Source: Bryobacterales bacterium
GTDB lineage: Bacteria > Acidobacteriota > Terriglobia > Bryobacterales > Bryobacteraceae
Assembly: GCA_003170295.1 (NCBI GenBank)
Contig: PNAJ01000115.1
Span: forward strand, 84,973-148,972
DNA: 64,000 bases
Reading direction: 5' to 3'
Below are positions 17,383-25,618 of this stretch, piece by piece; within the stretch, counting starts at the first letter, position 1, and every line of letters begins with the position of its first letter. A program made the translations under genes and the position numbers. Below the pieces are notes generated by a model. It worked only from the letters and a program-made list of their open reading frames with translations. It was not told the DNA's origin and made no database searches.

Positions 17383-18786
17383 ATGGATCGCAAAGATGCT
17401 GTGCAACGGTTCCTTGTGGCCGAAAGGCCATTGCGACCGTATGGAGCCACCGTTGTGTCTGGTGAGTTTCTTTGGGGCTTGGTTCACAAGCTATGGGAGC
17501 ACGCAGTCCTATCTTGGATCACGGAAAATCTTGGGGAGCAAATAGCCAAGATGCCGTTTGTAGAGTTCATAATTCTGCATCCCTTTTGGACTATTTGTGT
17601 CTCCATGTTGCTTTATTGCATGATAGGAGTTTTACGACTCCTCCGCTCCAATCATCCTAACGGTGGTGCTTTGCTAAATCACAGTAAAAATGGCGATCCC
17701 CCTCCAGCACCGCGCGCGAACGCGAAGACACAAGGCCCGAACAGCCCGGCGGTGGCTCTAGCTGGCGTGGCGGGGGATCTGAAACAGTTCATAGGCGGTG
17801 TGCACCATCATCATCCTGATAATCCCTATGCTGAAATGCCGTCGAAAGCACAACAGTCCCTCCCGGGAATCCTGATTCACTATAAAAGTGATAACGGGCG
17901 TAAAGAAACGCTGATTTTCACGAACGACTCGTCAGAGGGCATGATTAACGTAGATATAGGAAAACTACGATGTCATGGAGAATATGATATCGATCTGGAG
18001 CATCCGCTTCCGCCAATCCCAGCGAACGAAAAACAAGCGTGTAGGATGTACTTCAAGAATGCACCTCACAGCAGCATCGATTTGCATTCCTTCCTGCGGA
18101 ACGATGTAGAAGATGGCCAAGAGGCTTGTGTAACTGCTGCCTATGAAACGAGAAACGGCAAGTTTGCTAGGATATTTACACTGACAGCGCATGACCGTGG
18201 TGAGGTCATCTGGAAGCCAGGGAAGATAATAGTACAGGCTTCTAATATAGAGTCTCGCGTCGGCCCGAACGATCCTCGGGAAAGAAGGCTAGAGGGTTGG
18301 CAGCGTGTTTCCATCCTGAATGACCTAGCTAGCTACCGAGGAACATCCATCTTAGTTCTAGCTCATTGCGAGATTGAGCCAATGAACTACGCGCGACAAT
18401 TCTGTGACATCCTGACTGAATGTGGCTTATTGGTTGACGGACCTAGGGCTGTTCCCTTGACAGCCGCATTCTGGGATATACAAGTATCGCGTGATAACTT
18501 CCATATGGAAGAGCGTCCAATCGTGCAGGCTGTCTTAAACATGCTTTCGCGACTAAATGTACGATATAGACCGATTCCGATTCTGGATGGAAATATTCCA
18601 AGAGGCAATATGGCTATCCTGATCGGGGTAAATGGACCTGAATGGAATTCGTGGAATAATCATCCACCATTGGGCATCGAATCGGATTGGATTAAGCCCC
18701 TACCGCCCGCGCCAGAATCGTTCTATTCGAAGATTGTTAGGGAGCATGAGGGTCAAGCGTCAAGGGGGCTTTTGTTGACTCTATGA
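17383..18786 (+). CDS. Orphan single-pass membrane protein of unknown function, low GC
   Basis: 467 residues from the ATG at 17383; GGAG lies a long 12 bases upstream, and a second candidate start (Met57, position 17551) would begin just before the membrane segment at about residues 62-87. After the membrane segment comes a Pro/Asn-rich linker, a His cluster (HHHH at 141-144), a beta-rich region at about 160-285 and a C-terminal alpha/beta-looking domain at about 315-420 (YARQFCDILTECG, HMEERPIVQAVLNML). That last pattern recalls a C-terminal domain I have seen on other membrane-anchored hypothetical proteins, but I cannot name it. GC and codon use differ clearly from the neighbours, suggesting transfer. 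No operon partner. Confidence 0.6.
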   Translation: MDRKDAVQRFLVAERPLRPYGATVVSGEFLWGLVHKLWEHAVLSWITENLGEQIAKMPFVEFIILHPFWTICVSMLLYCMIGVLRLLRSNHPNGGALLNHSKNGDPPPAPRANAKTQGPNSPAVALAGVAGDLKQFIGGVHHHHPDNPYAEMPSKAQQSLPGILIHYKSDNGRKETLIFTNDSSEGMINVDIGKLRCHGEYDIDLEHPLPPIPANEKQACRMYFKNAPHSSIDLHSFLRNDVEDGQEACVTAAYETRNGKFARIFTLTAHDRGEVIWKPGKIIVQASNIESRVGPNDPRERRLEGWQRVSILNDLASYRGTSILVLAHCEIEPMNYARQFCDILTECGLLVDGPRAVPLTAAFWDIQVSRDNFHMEERPIVQAVLNMLSRLNVRYRPIPILDGNIPRGNMAILIGVNGPEWNSWNNHPPLGIESDWIKPLPPAPESFYSKIVREHEGQASRGLLLTL

Positions 18787-18937
18787 ATCAAAGTGCTTGC
18801 AGTGAATTGAGACCACTACCGAAAAAGCACTCCACTCAGAGCCATAAAAAGCGTAACGATCGAGGTTGCGCGTAAGATCATCGAGATTCATTCCTCGTGG
18901 TATAACACACAAGTTTCGACGCGATAACATAGCTGTT

Positions 18938-20232
18938 ATGTCTTCCAGCCGCCCGTTGTCGATTGCCCTCCCAATGATGTTGTTCTGCTGCGCCGCGCAC
19001 GCGCAGACGGAAAAGGCGCCCGCCGCGATCGTCGCGGGAATTCCCGCCAATTACGACGAGGCGCTCGTCGGAACCTATACTCTTCCCGATCCGTTAGTGC
19101 TCGCAAACGGCAAACCCGTGCGCGACGCCAAGACCTGGACCGAGAAACGGCGCCCCGAGATCGTTCGCCTTTTTGAAGACAACGAGTATGGCCGCAGCCC
19201 CGGCCGTCCGGCTGGGATGATCTTCGATATGTTCGATAGGGAACGCCCGCGTTCGACGGCAAGGCGATCCGCAAGCAGGTAACGGTACACTTTTCGGCCG
19301 ATCCGGCGGGCCCGAAAATGGACCTGCTGCTCTATTTGCCCGCTCGCGCCACAAAACCCGCGCCCTTTCTATTGAACCTGAGTTTTTCCGCGAACTCGAA
19401 TACCGTGGACGATCCCGGAGTCCGCGTCGGCGCGGTGTGGGGACCGGACAAGAAGAAAATTCCCGCGAGCCAAGGCAGACGCTTTGGAAAGATCGACGTA
19501 GTGCGTTTACTCGATGCTGGCTTTGGCTTCGGTACAATTTACTACGGCGATATCGACCCTGATTTCGCAGGTGGCCTGCCGTACGGCGTGCGCGCGCAGT
19601 TTCCAGAACCGAAGGCGGACGAATGGGGCACGATCGCGGCGTGGGCGTGGGGCCTCAGCCGCGCCATGGATTATCTCGAGACCGACAAAGGTGTGGATTC
19701 CAAACGCGTCGCCATCCTGGGAGTGTCCCGCCTCGGAAAAACAGTGATGTGGGCAGGCGCCCATGACACGCGTTTCGCGATGGTGATCGCCAGTTGCTCG
19801 GGCGAGGGTGGCGCGGCCTTGAGCCGCCGGAATTATGGCGAGACGATCGCCCACCTCACCGCGCCCACGCGCTTCCCCTATCAGTTCTGCGCCAACTACG
19901 GCAAGTTCGCCGAACACGTCGACCGACTTCCCGTCGATGCGCATATGCTGGTCGCGCTAATGGCGCCTCGCCCGGTGTTGCTGCAAACCGGCGACAAGGA
20001 TTTCTGGTCCGATCCGAAAGGCGAGTTTTTAGCCGCGGTGGCTGCCGGACCCGTGTACCGACTCTTGGGAAAACAAGGGCTCGACGTGGATCAAATGCCC
20101 GCGGCCGGTACCGCGATCTTCCACACCGTCGGGTACTACATGCATAGCGGCGGGCACGGCACGATTCCCTCCGACTGGGATCAATACCTGAAGTTCCTGC
20201 AAATGCACTTACGTGTTCCAGAAGCTGAATGA
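18938..20232 (+). pseudogene. CE15/glucuronoyl-esterase-like hydrolase, broken by a one-base frameshift
   Basis: The ATG at 18938 starts a signal peptide ([17 protein letters not shown]) and the esterase N-terminus ([35 protein letters not shown]). The frame is lost at about 19238 (GATAGGGAAC where GATAAGGGAAC would keep [10 protein letters not shown]) and ends at 19282; the downstream frame resumes with [17 protein letters not shown]. The nucleophile motif GVSRLGKT lies at about 19719, matching the G-x-S-R-x-G-K of CE15 and acetyl-xylan-esterase-like enzymes, and a catalytic-type His sits in the late HSGGHG region. Family role: cutting glucuronate esters in plant cell walls. The natural tail (WDQYLKFLQMHL) is fused at about 20212 to the end of an unrelated ABC ATPase gene. 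Confidence 0.78.
20173..20211 (+). repeat. Direct repeat, copy 1: esterase-tail duplication
   Basis: This 39-base segment encodes DWDQYLKFLQMHL at the end of the esterase. It recurs at 20563-20601 with 35 of 39 bases identical. Three of the four differences are silent and one changes Gln to Arg. Confidence 0.85.
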
Positions 20233-20332
20233 GACTGGCACAACGATCATTCAGGTGACCCATTCCGAGGCGAACGCCGCCCGCGGCCACCGGATCATCA
20301 AGATCGTCGACGGCTGGATCGCGAACGACTAA
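20213..20332 (+). pseudogene. C-terminal fragment of a MacB/LolD-type ABC transporter ATPase
   Basis: In a frame different from the esterase, 39 residues end at a TAA (20330-20332): VFQKLNETGTTIIQVTHSEA followed by RIIKIVDGWI. This is the region after the Walker B / H-loop of LolD/MacB-type ATPases (TTI-x-x-VTH, RII-x-x-DG). Such an ATPase is the usual upstream neighbour of MacB-type permeases, and a permease gene begins at 20601. The rest of the ATPase is absent; the fragment abuts the esterase tail at about 20212, marking a deletion or recombination joint. Confidence 0.7.
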
Positions 20333-20553
20333 CCTGGGCCGTTATGTGGCGCGCGCCCGCGTCTTGTAGGGCGGCCAATCCTGGCTACGCCGCCTTCAGA
20401 CGGCTCTTCGGTGGCGCTTTATTTCTATCGTGGCCAAGTCCGCGTTTGTCCGATTTCACCGCCACTGTCCCATAGGCGGACACTTTTGCAGTCTCTTACG
20501 CTTCAAGGATCAACAATATAGAGAGGCCATTTGCGTGCCGCCTTTTTGCGACT

Positions 20554-20604
20554 ATGAAGCTGGACTGGGATCGATACTTGAAGTTCCTCCAAATGCATTT
20601 ATGA
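20554..20604 (+). pseudogene. Second copy of the esterase tail, fused just before the permease
   Basis: A 16-codon frame, MKLDWDRYLKFLQMHL, ends in a TGA at 20602-20604 that overlaps the permease ATG at 20601 (ATGA). Its last 13 residues match the esterase tail at 20173 except for one Gln-to-Arg change. This looks like the original end of an esterase-like gene that once directly preceded the permease. The 220 bases between the ABC fragment and this copy hold no gene I can recognise. Confidence 0.7.
20563..20601 (+). repeat. Direct repeat, copy 2: esterase-tail duplication
   Basis: Matches 20173-20211 at 35 of 39 positions and lies in the same orientation, 390 bases downstream. It ends exactly at the first base of the permease start codon. 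Confidence 0.85.
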
Positions 20605-23050
20605 CCTTCCTCAACGATCTGAAATTCGCGTTCCGCTCCCTCGCCCGCACTAAAGGGCTTGCGGTGACCGTAGTGATCACCCTCGCACTCGGCATCGGCG
20701 CCAACGCCGCGATCTTTACCCTGGTGCGCGGCGTCCTGCTGCGACCGCTCGTCAACCGCGATGAGGACCGCCTGATTTACATCCGTCAAAGCGCCCCCGG
20801 CATCGCCCTCGAAAATGCCGCGTTCTCCGTCCCCGAAATTCAGGATCTGCGCGACCGCGTCAAAACAATCAGCGCGTTCGGCGACTTCTCCACCATCGGC
20901 TTCACCATGGTCGGCCTCGGCGAGCCCCGCGAAGTGCGCTCCGGCGTCGTCGGTGGATCGTACTTCGATGTGATGGGCTGCATCCGGTCCTAGGCCGCTT
21001 GATCGACATGCGGGACGACGGCCCTAAAGCTGCCGGCGCAGTCGTGCTCACCTATCGCTTCTGGACCACCGCCCTCAAGAGCGATCCGTCCGTGCTCGGA
21101 AAAACGATCAGACTCGGCACTCGCTCCGCCACCATCGTGGGCGTGCTCGAACCGTCGGTCCCCTATCCGGCTGAAACCGAGATCATCGCCAACATCGTGA
21201 CCAGCCCTCATCACCTATCCGCAACGATGGTCACCGGACGCGTCCATCGCATGACACAGTTGTTTGGCCGCCTCGCCCCCGGCGCCGATCTGGAGCAGGC
21301 TCGCGCCGAGCTGCGCACCGCCCACGCGACGATGGTCAAGGACCATCCCGAAGCCTATTCGCCGAAAGCGGATTTTCGGATCGACGTCGTGCGCCTCCGC
21401 GATCAGATCACCTCGAACGCCAAGACCGTGCTGCTCGTCCTGCTCGCCGCCTCGGGACTGGTCTTCATCATCGCGTGTTCCAATGTCGCCAATCTGATTC
21501 TCGCGCGCACTGTCCGCCGCGAAGGCGAGTTGTCCGTCCGCGCGGCCCTCGGCGCATCGACCTGGGCGCTCCGCCGGACCCTGCTCGCCGAAAGTCTCTT
21601 GTTGTGCGGCATCGGCGCGACCCTCGGCGTGCTGATCGCGCGCCCGATGGTGGCCGTCCTCGCTCGCTATGCTTCCCGCTTCTCGGTCCGTGCACTGGAT
21701 CTGACGGTCGATTCCAGCATGGTCTGGGTCGGTGCGCTCCTCGCGGTCGTGGCAGCGGTGCTCCTCGCGTTTGTTCCCCGCCTCCCATCGGCCGGCGCGG
21801 CGCACGGATTCGGTCTGGCCAGCGGCGGTGTCCGGATCACCGGCGGAACGCGCCGCCGCCTCCGGGTCTTCGCGGTGGTACAAATCGCCGCGTGCTTTGT
21901 GCTGCTGGCCGGCGCCAGCATGTTGCTCAAGACGCTGCTCTCGCTTCAGGCCAACCAGACCGGATTCGATACTCGCCATGTCCTCGCGGTCAACGTGCCG
22001 GTAATGTCGTACGGACGCTCGCCCGAGCAAATCGTCGGCTTCTATAAGGAAACGATGCGGCGCATAGCGGAGCTGCCTGGCGTCGATAACGTCGCAGTCG
22101 GCACCGTCGTCCCTTGGCGCGACAAGGGCGTTTTCGGCCCCGGTTTCGAGTTCTCCGCCGATGGCCACGTGCGCGCGGCAGGCGAGGAAGACCCTCGCGG
22201 GCGCTTCCGGACCGTCTCGCCCGGATTTTTCGCGTCGCTCGGCGTTCCCATCCTCGCTGGGCGCGATTTTAACGACGCCGATCGCAAAGGCAGTGAATCG
22301 GTCGTGATCGTGAGCCAAAGCCTGGCGCAGCGCATGTTCCCGAACCAGGACGCGGTCAACCGGCACATGATGTGGACCGATCCCGTGATGAAGTTCATCG
22401 ACGTCGCGACCACGCCCCGGCGCATCGTCGGCGTGGCAGCCGATGTCGACGACGAAAATGTGGTGCCCGGCCCGGCCCTCACCGTCTATCACCCCTTCGC
22501 GCAGGAAATTTTCGGAGGCCGCCTGTTTGTCCACGCGCGCACCGATCCCTACACCCTGGTGACGCCCCTGACTCGCATCATCCGCGACATGTCTGTCGAC
22601 CAGGTCGTGGAACGCGCGGCCACTCTCGAAGATGTTCGCGCGGAAGTGCTCACGCCGGACCGTCTGAACGCGCTGGTCTTCGGCGTCTTCGCGGCCGTCG
22701 CCCTCTTGATTGCGGTCGTCGGTGTCGCGGGCGTGCTGGCGTTCTCCGTAAGCGGGCGGACGCGTGAATTCGGCATCCGTCTCGCCATCGGATCGCAGCC
22801 GAGGGACCTGGTGACCAGCGTCATCGCCGAAGGCGCGTGGATGGCCACGGCGGGAATCGTCGCCGGTGGCGTGTGCGGGTTCGCGCTCGCAACCCTGACG
22901 GCCAGCTATTTCCCGGACCTGCGCATGCCCGGAGCCCTCCCGGTCGTCGGCTCCGCCGTGCTTCTTCTTGCCGCCGCAGTCATCGCCTCCGTCCTCCCAG
23001 CCGCCCGAGCCGCCCGCGTCGACGTAATGCAAGCCCTCCGCTCCGACTGA
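20601..23050 (+). pseudogene. MacB/FtsX-type ABC permease (acidobacterial orphan permease), one-base frameshift
   Basis: From the ATG at 20601 the protein starts FLNDLKFAFRSLARTKGLAV, the typical N-terminus of acidobacterial MacB-type permeases, with the first helix TVVITLALGIGANAAIF. The frame is lost at a GGG run (20975-20977): it reads VMGCIRS and stops, while one added base would read VMGLHPVLGRLIDMRDDGP and run on to 23050. Beyond the shift lie a periplasmic MacB_PCD region, an FtsX block (VFIIACSNVANLILAR), a second periplasmic region and a second FtsX block ending ARVDVMQALRSD. Repaired length is about 816 residues, normal for the family. Family role: efflux or lipoprotein/peptide export. 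Either a decaying gene or an assembly indel. Confidence 0.8.
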
Positions 23051-23087
23051 TAAGAAACTCCTGCCCCTTTATCATTGCCCCGCCGCT

Positions 23088-23130
23088 TGTGGCGCGCGCA
23101 CTCTTGCGTGCCGCGTCGACACTAGTGTCG
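23088..23130 (-). repeat. Dispersed intergenic repeat, copy A
   Basis: On the minus strand this reads GACACTAGTGTCGACGCGGC, continuing ACGCAAGAGTGCGCGC and GCCACA. The same unit occurs at 24999-25039 and 29477-29518. GACACnAGTGTC is a short palindrome at one end of the unit. It follows the permease gene. Confidence 0.75.
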
Positions 23131-23154
23131 CCGCTCTGGCCCACCGCGCTCTAC

Positions 23155-23179
23155 CGAGCCGTGACCGGAGGGAGCGGTG
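23155..23179 (+). repeat. Repeat related to the 45.3 kb hairpin arm
   Basis: CGAGCCGTGACCGGAGGGAG followed by CGGTG differs by one base from the right arm of the hairpin at 45365-45389 and its next bases. Here I see no clear left arm nearby. It lies between the permease and the propeller fragment. Confidence 0.6.
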
Positions 23180-23269
23180 CCACATAATCCCCTACCGCAC
23201 CTTCCCGGCATATTACTACCCCTCCCTCGGCCGATAAGCCTCAGTGTGGAATCCTGGCGCAGCCGATTG

Positions 23270-23527
23270 ATGACCGCGACAGCGGTGTTGTTCTTCCTGA
23301 CACCTGCATCCTTTGCCCAAACACGTACCGACTGGCACTTCTGGGCGGCAGCCGACGGACTGAAAGAGTCTTATAGCCGCACAATGTCCATCGGCGCGGA
23401 TGGGTGCCTTTACATCCGGCACGGCGCCGTCACCTCAAGGACCGTTATGGACGGATACAATGTCGTCCAGACTCCCGAAGCCCGCCGCGGAACCGCAATT
23501 GTGTGGAGCCGCTGGGCGCGAATCTAG
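23270..23527 (+). pseudogene. N-terminal fragment of a two-component-regulator-propeller sensor
   Basis: The ATG at 23270 starts a signal peptide (TATAVLFFLTPASFAQ) followed by WHFWAAADGLKESYSRTMSI and GADGCLYIRHGAV, the first blade of the Reg_prop-type sensors common in Solibacter (pattern W-x-A-x-DGL-x-ESY, RHG-x-V-x-x-x-x-VLDGY). The frame ends after 85 residues, where such proteins normally run to several hundred. The lost part is not found downstream: a repeat unit and a leftward gene follow at once, so the gene was cut by rearrangement. Confidence 0.55.
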
Positions 23528-23567
23528 GCATGAACGGAAGTTGTTGGGGTCGCCAAGGATTCTCAGG

Positions 23568-23598
23568 AAATCTGAGAAATCTCCGTCTGTCCCGGTTT
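23568..23598 (+). repeat. Inverted repeat, left copy, flanking the TIGR03437-like gene
   Basis: 31 bases beginning AAATCTGAGAAATCTCCGTC and ending TGTCCCGGTTT. The reverse complement occurs at 24677-24707 with 30 of 31 bases the same. The two copies bracket the gene at 23644-24633. Confidence 0.8.
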
Positions 23599-23643
23599 GT
23601 TCCGAGGAAACCCCCTTTATGGACGTCCCGCCCAGGGCCTCTT

Positions 23644-24633
23644 CTATTGTGGGCTGATGCAGACTGGTAGGCTTGCCCCTCCTCCAAAAAAACTGATCGT
23701 TACGTTTGAGTAGACGCCGAAGGAGAATCCGTTCTCTGCTAGGCCGCAAATCGTCGGCAGGTCGGCGGCGGTGTAGGTGGGAAGCGTGATGTTTATCTGG
23801 TAGAGACCAACTTCTCCGGGCACAAGCCATGCAGAGGCGGCTGGATGCCCGGGCGGAGGGGTGAATGGCGGGCAGGGGCTGCTGCAGCCCTGGGACCATG
23901 GATAGGTTGCACCCACGTTTGGACTTATTAGGAAGCTTATATTCGACAATCTAAAGTCGACCTGAGGAGCAGGGGCCGGCGTAACAGTTCCAGTAGGCAC
24001 GGGAGGAGTCGTAGATCCCATACCTGTTGCATAAACCACGATCGTTTCCCCAGAGGAGACTTGGACGGAGGTCGCGCCGTGGCTGTAAACGGACGCAAGA
24101 GCGCCAGAGGCGTGGGTGACTAGAGGAAGGCAAATTGGAAGCCCGAACGAAGTTGTTGACGAAGGGGCCGCGAAAATGCTATCGCAGCTTGTGAGAATGT
24201 GAGGGATGCCTCCAATTACCGGCATCGATTGTGAGTCGGCACCGTTCACGGAGATTACGAGTGTCGGTGCGTTCATCGTTGCGTCGTAGAAGGGAACTTG
24301 AACGGTGATAGCGGTAGAGAAGCATTCATTGGTAGTTCCAGTGGTGCATGTTGGCGTCTGTCTAATGGAAAATATTGCGAAGGGGTAAGTGTTCGCGCCT
24401 TGTTGAAACCGGGCGGATATCCCTCCGAGCGATGTCGGCAGCGGCGTGGAGGAAGCAAAGACAGGCGAAGGGAAACGGAGGCTCAGGCCGGACACGAACA
24501 GTGTGGTGACTTGCCCGGGGGCAAGCGCCACCGGGGTAGGATTTGAGTATCCCGCGCCAGTGAGCGTCAGCTGCGCAGAGGCCACGCTTGCGAAGAGGAC
24601 GAGCGGCAGGAGGTTATGGAGGTTTCTAGTCAT
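23644..24633 (-). CDS. Exported protein with TIGR03437-like (Solibacter-type) domain
   Basis: 329 residues, signal peptide LHNLLPLVLFASVASAQ. The mature protein follows the layout of the Solibacter TIGR03437 domain: GAGYSNPTPVALAPGQVTTL, LPTSLGGISARF, a block ending TLVISVNGADS, IVVYATGMGSTTPPVPTG, and near the end VPGEVGLYQINITLP. In most proteins this domain is a C-terminal extension of a larger protein; here it is essentially the whole product. Six Cys residues suggest disulfides. Function unknown; secreted or surface-attached. The gene is bracketed by a 31-base inverted repeat, as though the unit had moved as a cassette. Confidence 0.7.
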   Translation of the reverse strand: MTRNLHNLLPLVLFASVASAQLTLTGAGYSNPTPVALAPGQVTTLFVSGLSLRFPSPVFASSTPLPTSLGGISARFQQGANTYPFAIFSIRQTPTCTTGTTNECFSTAITVQVPFYDATMNAPTLVISVNGADSQSMPVIGGIPHILTSCDSIFAAPSSTTSFGLPICLPLVTHASGALASVYSHGATSVQVSSGETIVVYATGMGSTTPPVPTGTVTPAPAPQVDFRLSNISFLISPNVGATYPWSQGCSSPCPPFTPPPGHPAASAWLVPGEVGLYQINITLPTYTAADLPTICGLAENGFSFGVYSNVTISFFGGGASLPVCISPQ

Positions 24634-24676
24634 AGTGTTTGCCCCTACTGAACGCTAAGTGAGAGGGAAACCGGGG

Positions 24677-24707
24677 AAACCGGGACAGACGGACATTTCT
24701 CAGATTT
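24677..24707 (-). repeat. Inverted repeat, right copy, flanking the TIGR03437-like gene
   Basis: Reverse complement of 23568-23598 with a single mismatch over 31 bases. It lies about 45 bases before the start of the leftward gene, so it falls in the promoter or leader region. Confidence 0.8.
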
Positions 24708-24792
24708 TTCAGCGTGGCATCGCTCCTCACGGGCATTCCTTTCCCTGGTTTTTTAATCGCCAGCTTTCCATTGGGTTTTCCTTCGCGAGGAA

Positions 24793-24812
24793 TATGAGAA
24801 ATATCCGTCTCC
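24793..24812 (+). repeat. Partial third copy of the inverted-repeat unit
   Basis: The stretch ATATGAGAAATATCCGTCT matches the core of the left copy (CTGAGAAAT-TCCGTCT) in the same orientation, so with the right copy it can form an imperfect inverted pair about 90 bases apart. Confidence 0.5.
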
Positions 24813-24998
24813 GATTCCCCGCACGCAAAACCACGTCGTTTATACGTTTGCGCTGCTACACCAATTTCATGGTCAATTAAGGCTCCGTCAAGGCACATTT
24901 CTGACGTTTTATGGCGTTTTAAGGCACGAAAAAGTAGCGGTTAAATGAAAAAATACCGGCGCGGAGAAGCACACCGAGTCGAGCCGGTCCCGGGGCGG

Positions 24999-25039
24999 CG
25001 ACACAAGTGTCGACGCGGCACGCACGAGTGCGCGCCACA
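24999..25039 (+). repeat. Dispersed intergenic repeat, copy B
   Basis: Reads CGACACAAGTGTCGACGCGG followed by CACGCACGAGTGCGCGCCACA. Same unit as 29477-29518 and, inverted, 23088-23130. It lies just after the end of the leftward gene at 25087. Confidence 0.75.
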
Positions 25040-25086
25040 TTTCATTTAGCGCCGTTGCAGCATTAGTCGGATCTACAGTGCAATTT

Positions 25087-25530
25087 TTACTTGCGCTGTA
25101 AGATTAGCGTGATTGGCTTGCGGTCTGGCCTGACGACGTTCACGACCATCGTGCCATCGGCTCCGAGGGCATAGCTTTCAACAGTGGTCGCGCCGGATTC
25201 GGTGGTGGTCACTTTCAGAACGTCGTGATCCCAACGGGTCTTGCTCTTGAGATTTTTGCCGGTGTGAATCGTGGCGCTGTTCTGGCTGTCGGTCATATCG
25301 CGGTAGAAGAAAGTCTCGGTGGCGCCCTCATAAGCAAAGCTGCGGGAGACGGCGATGTTGCCCTGCCGCTCGTCGATGGTCACGGTGCCGGTTTGCATGA
25401 CGGGCTGGCCGGCGAAATCGCTCTTGGTGGGCACCAGCGTCCAGGTGCCGTTCAGAGCGGTGTGGTCGTTCGCGAAAGCGGAGAATGCGAAGAGTATAGC
25501 GGTCAGGGTGGCTCGTTTAAGGGTCGTCAT
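25087..25530 (-). CDS. Small exported protein of unknown function, lipocalin-like pattern
   Basis: 147 residues from the ATG at 25530, with a strong GGGAGGATTAATC leader. Signal peptide KRATLTAILFAFSAFA. The mature part begins LNGTWTLVPTKSDFAG and continues in short beta-strands (GTVTIDERQGNIAVSRSF, DHDVLKVTTTESGATTVESY), a pattern seen in many acidobacterial exported proteins with a lipocalin-like or streptavidin-like fold. No catalytic motif. It is divergent from the TonB receptor at 25619, with only 88 bases for both promoters. Confidence 0.7.
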   Translation of the reverse strand: MTTLKRATLTAILFAFSAFANDHTALNGTWTLVPTKSDFAGQPVMQTGTVTIDERQGNIAVSRSFAYEGATETFFYRDMTDSQNSATIHTGKNLKSKTRWDHDVLKVTTTESGATTVESYALGADGTMVVNVVRPDRKPITLILQRK

Positions 25531-25618
25531 GATTAATCCTCCCTCGTACTAAAAGCACGTGTGGGGCCATTCCAGGCTTTCAGGCCATCTTCAGGGATGG
25601 ACGATACCATTGCAATGA

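Larger units (their letters stand above)
24634..25086. other. Intergenic region rich in dispersed repeats, no gene
   Basis: The stretch holds the right inverted-repeat copy (24677-24707), a partial third copy (24793-24812), AT-rich sequence at about 24830-24960 and copy B of the three-copy repeat (24999-25039). It must also carry the promoter of the leftward gene at 24633. The short open frames inside have no plausible ribosome sites or recognisable products. Confidence 0.6.

Noticed and set aside
17803..17814. Run of four His codons in the orphan protein, resembling an affinity tag
   Set aside because: Only four His, inside a natural-looking linker; no vector sequence around it.
21215..23032. 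605-codon open frame opposite the permease gene
   Set aside because: The permease strand shows clear FtsX/MacB motifs; the antisense product is compositionally odd, rich in His, Asp, Arg and Gly, without known motifs. Such frames are common opposite high-GC genes.
24659..24880. Short open frame in the repeat-rich gap
   Set aside because: Made of repeat sequence, no ribosome site, no recognisable product.
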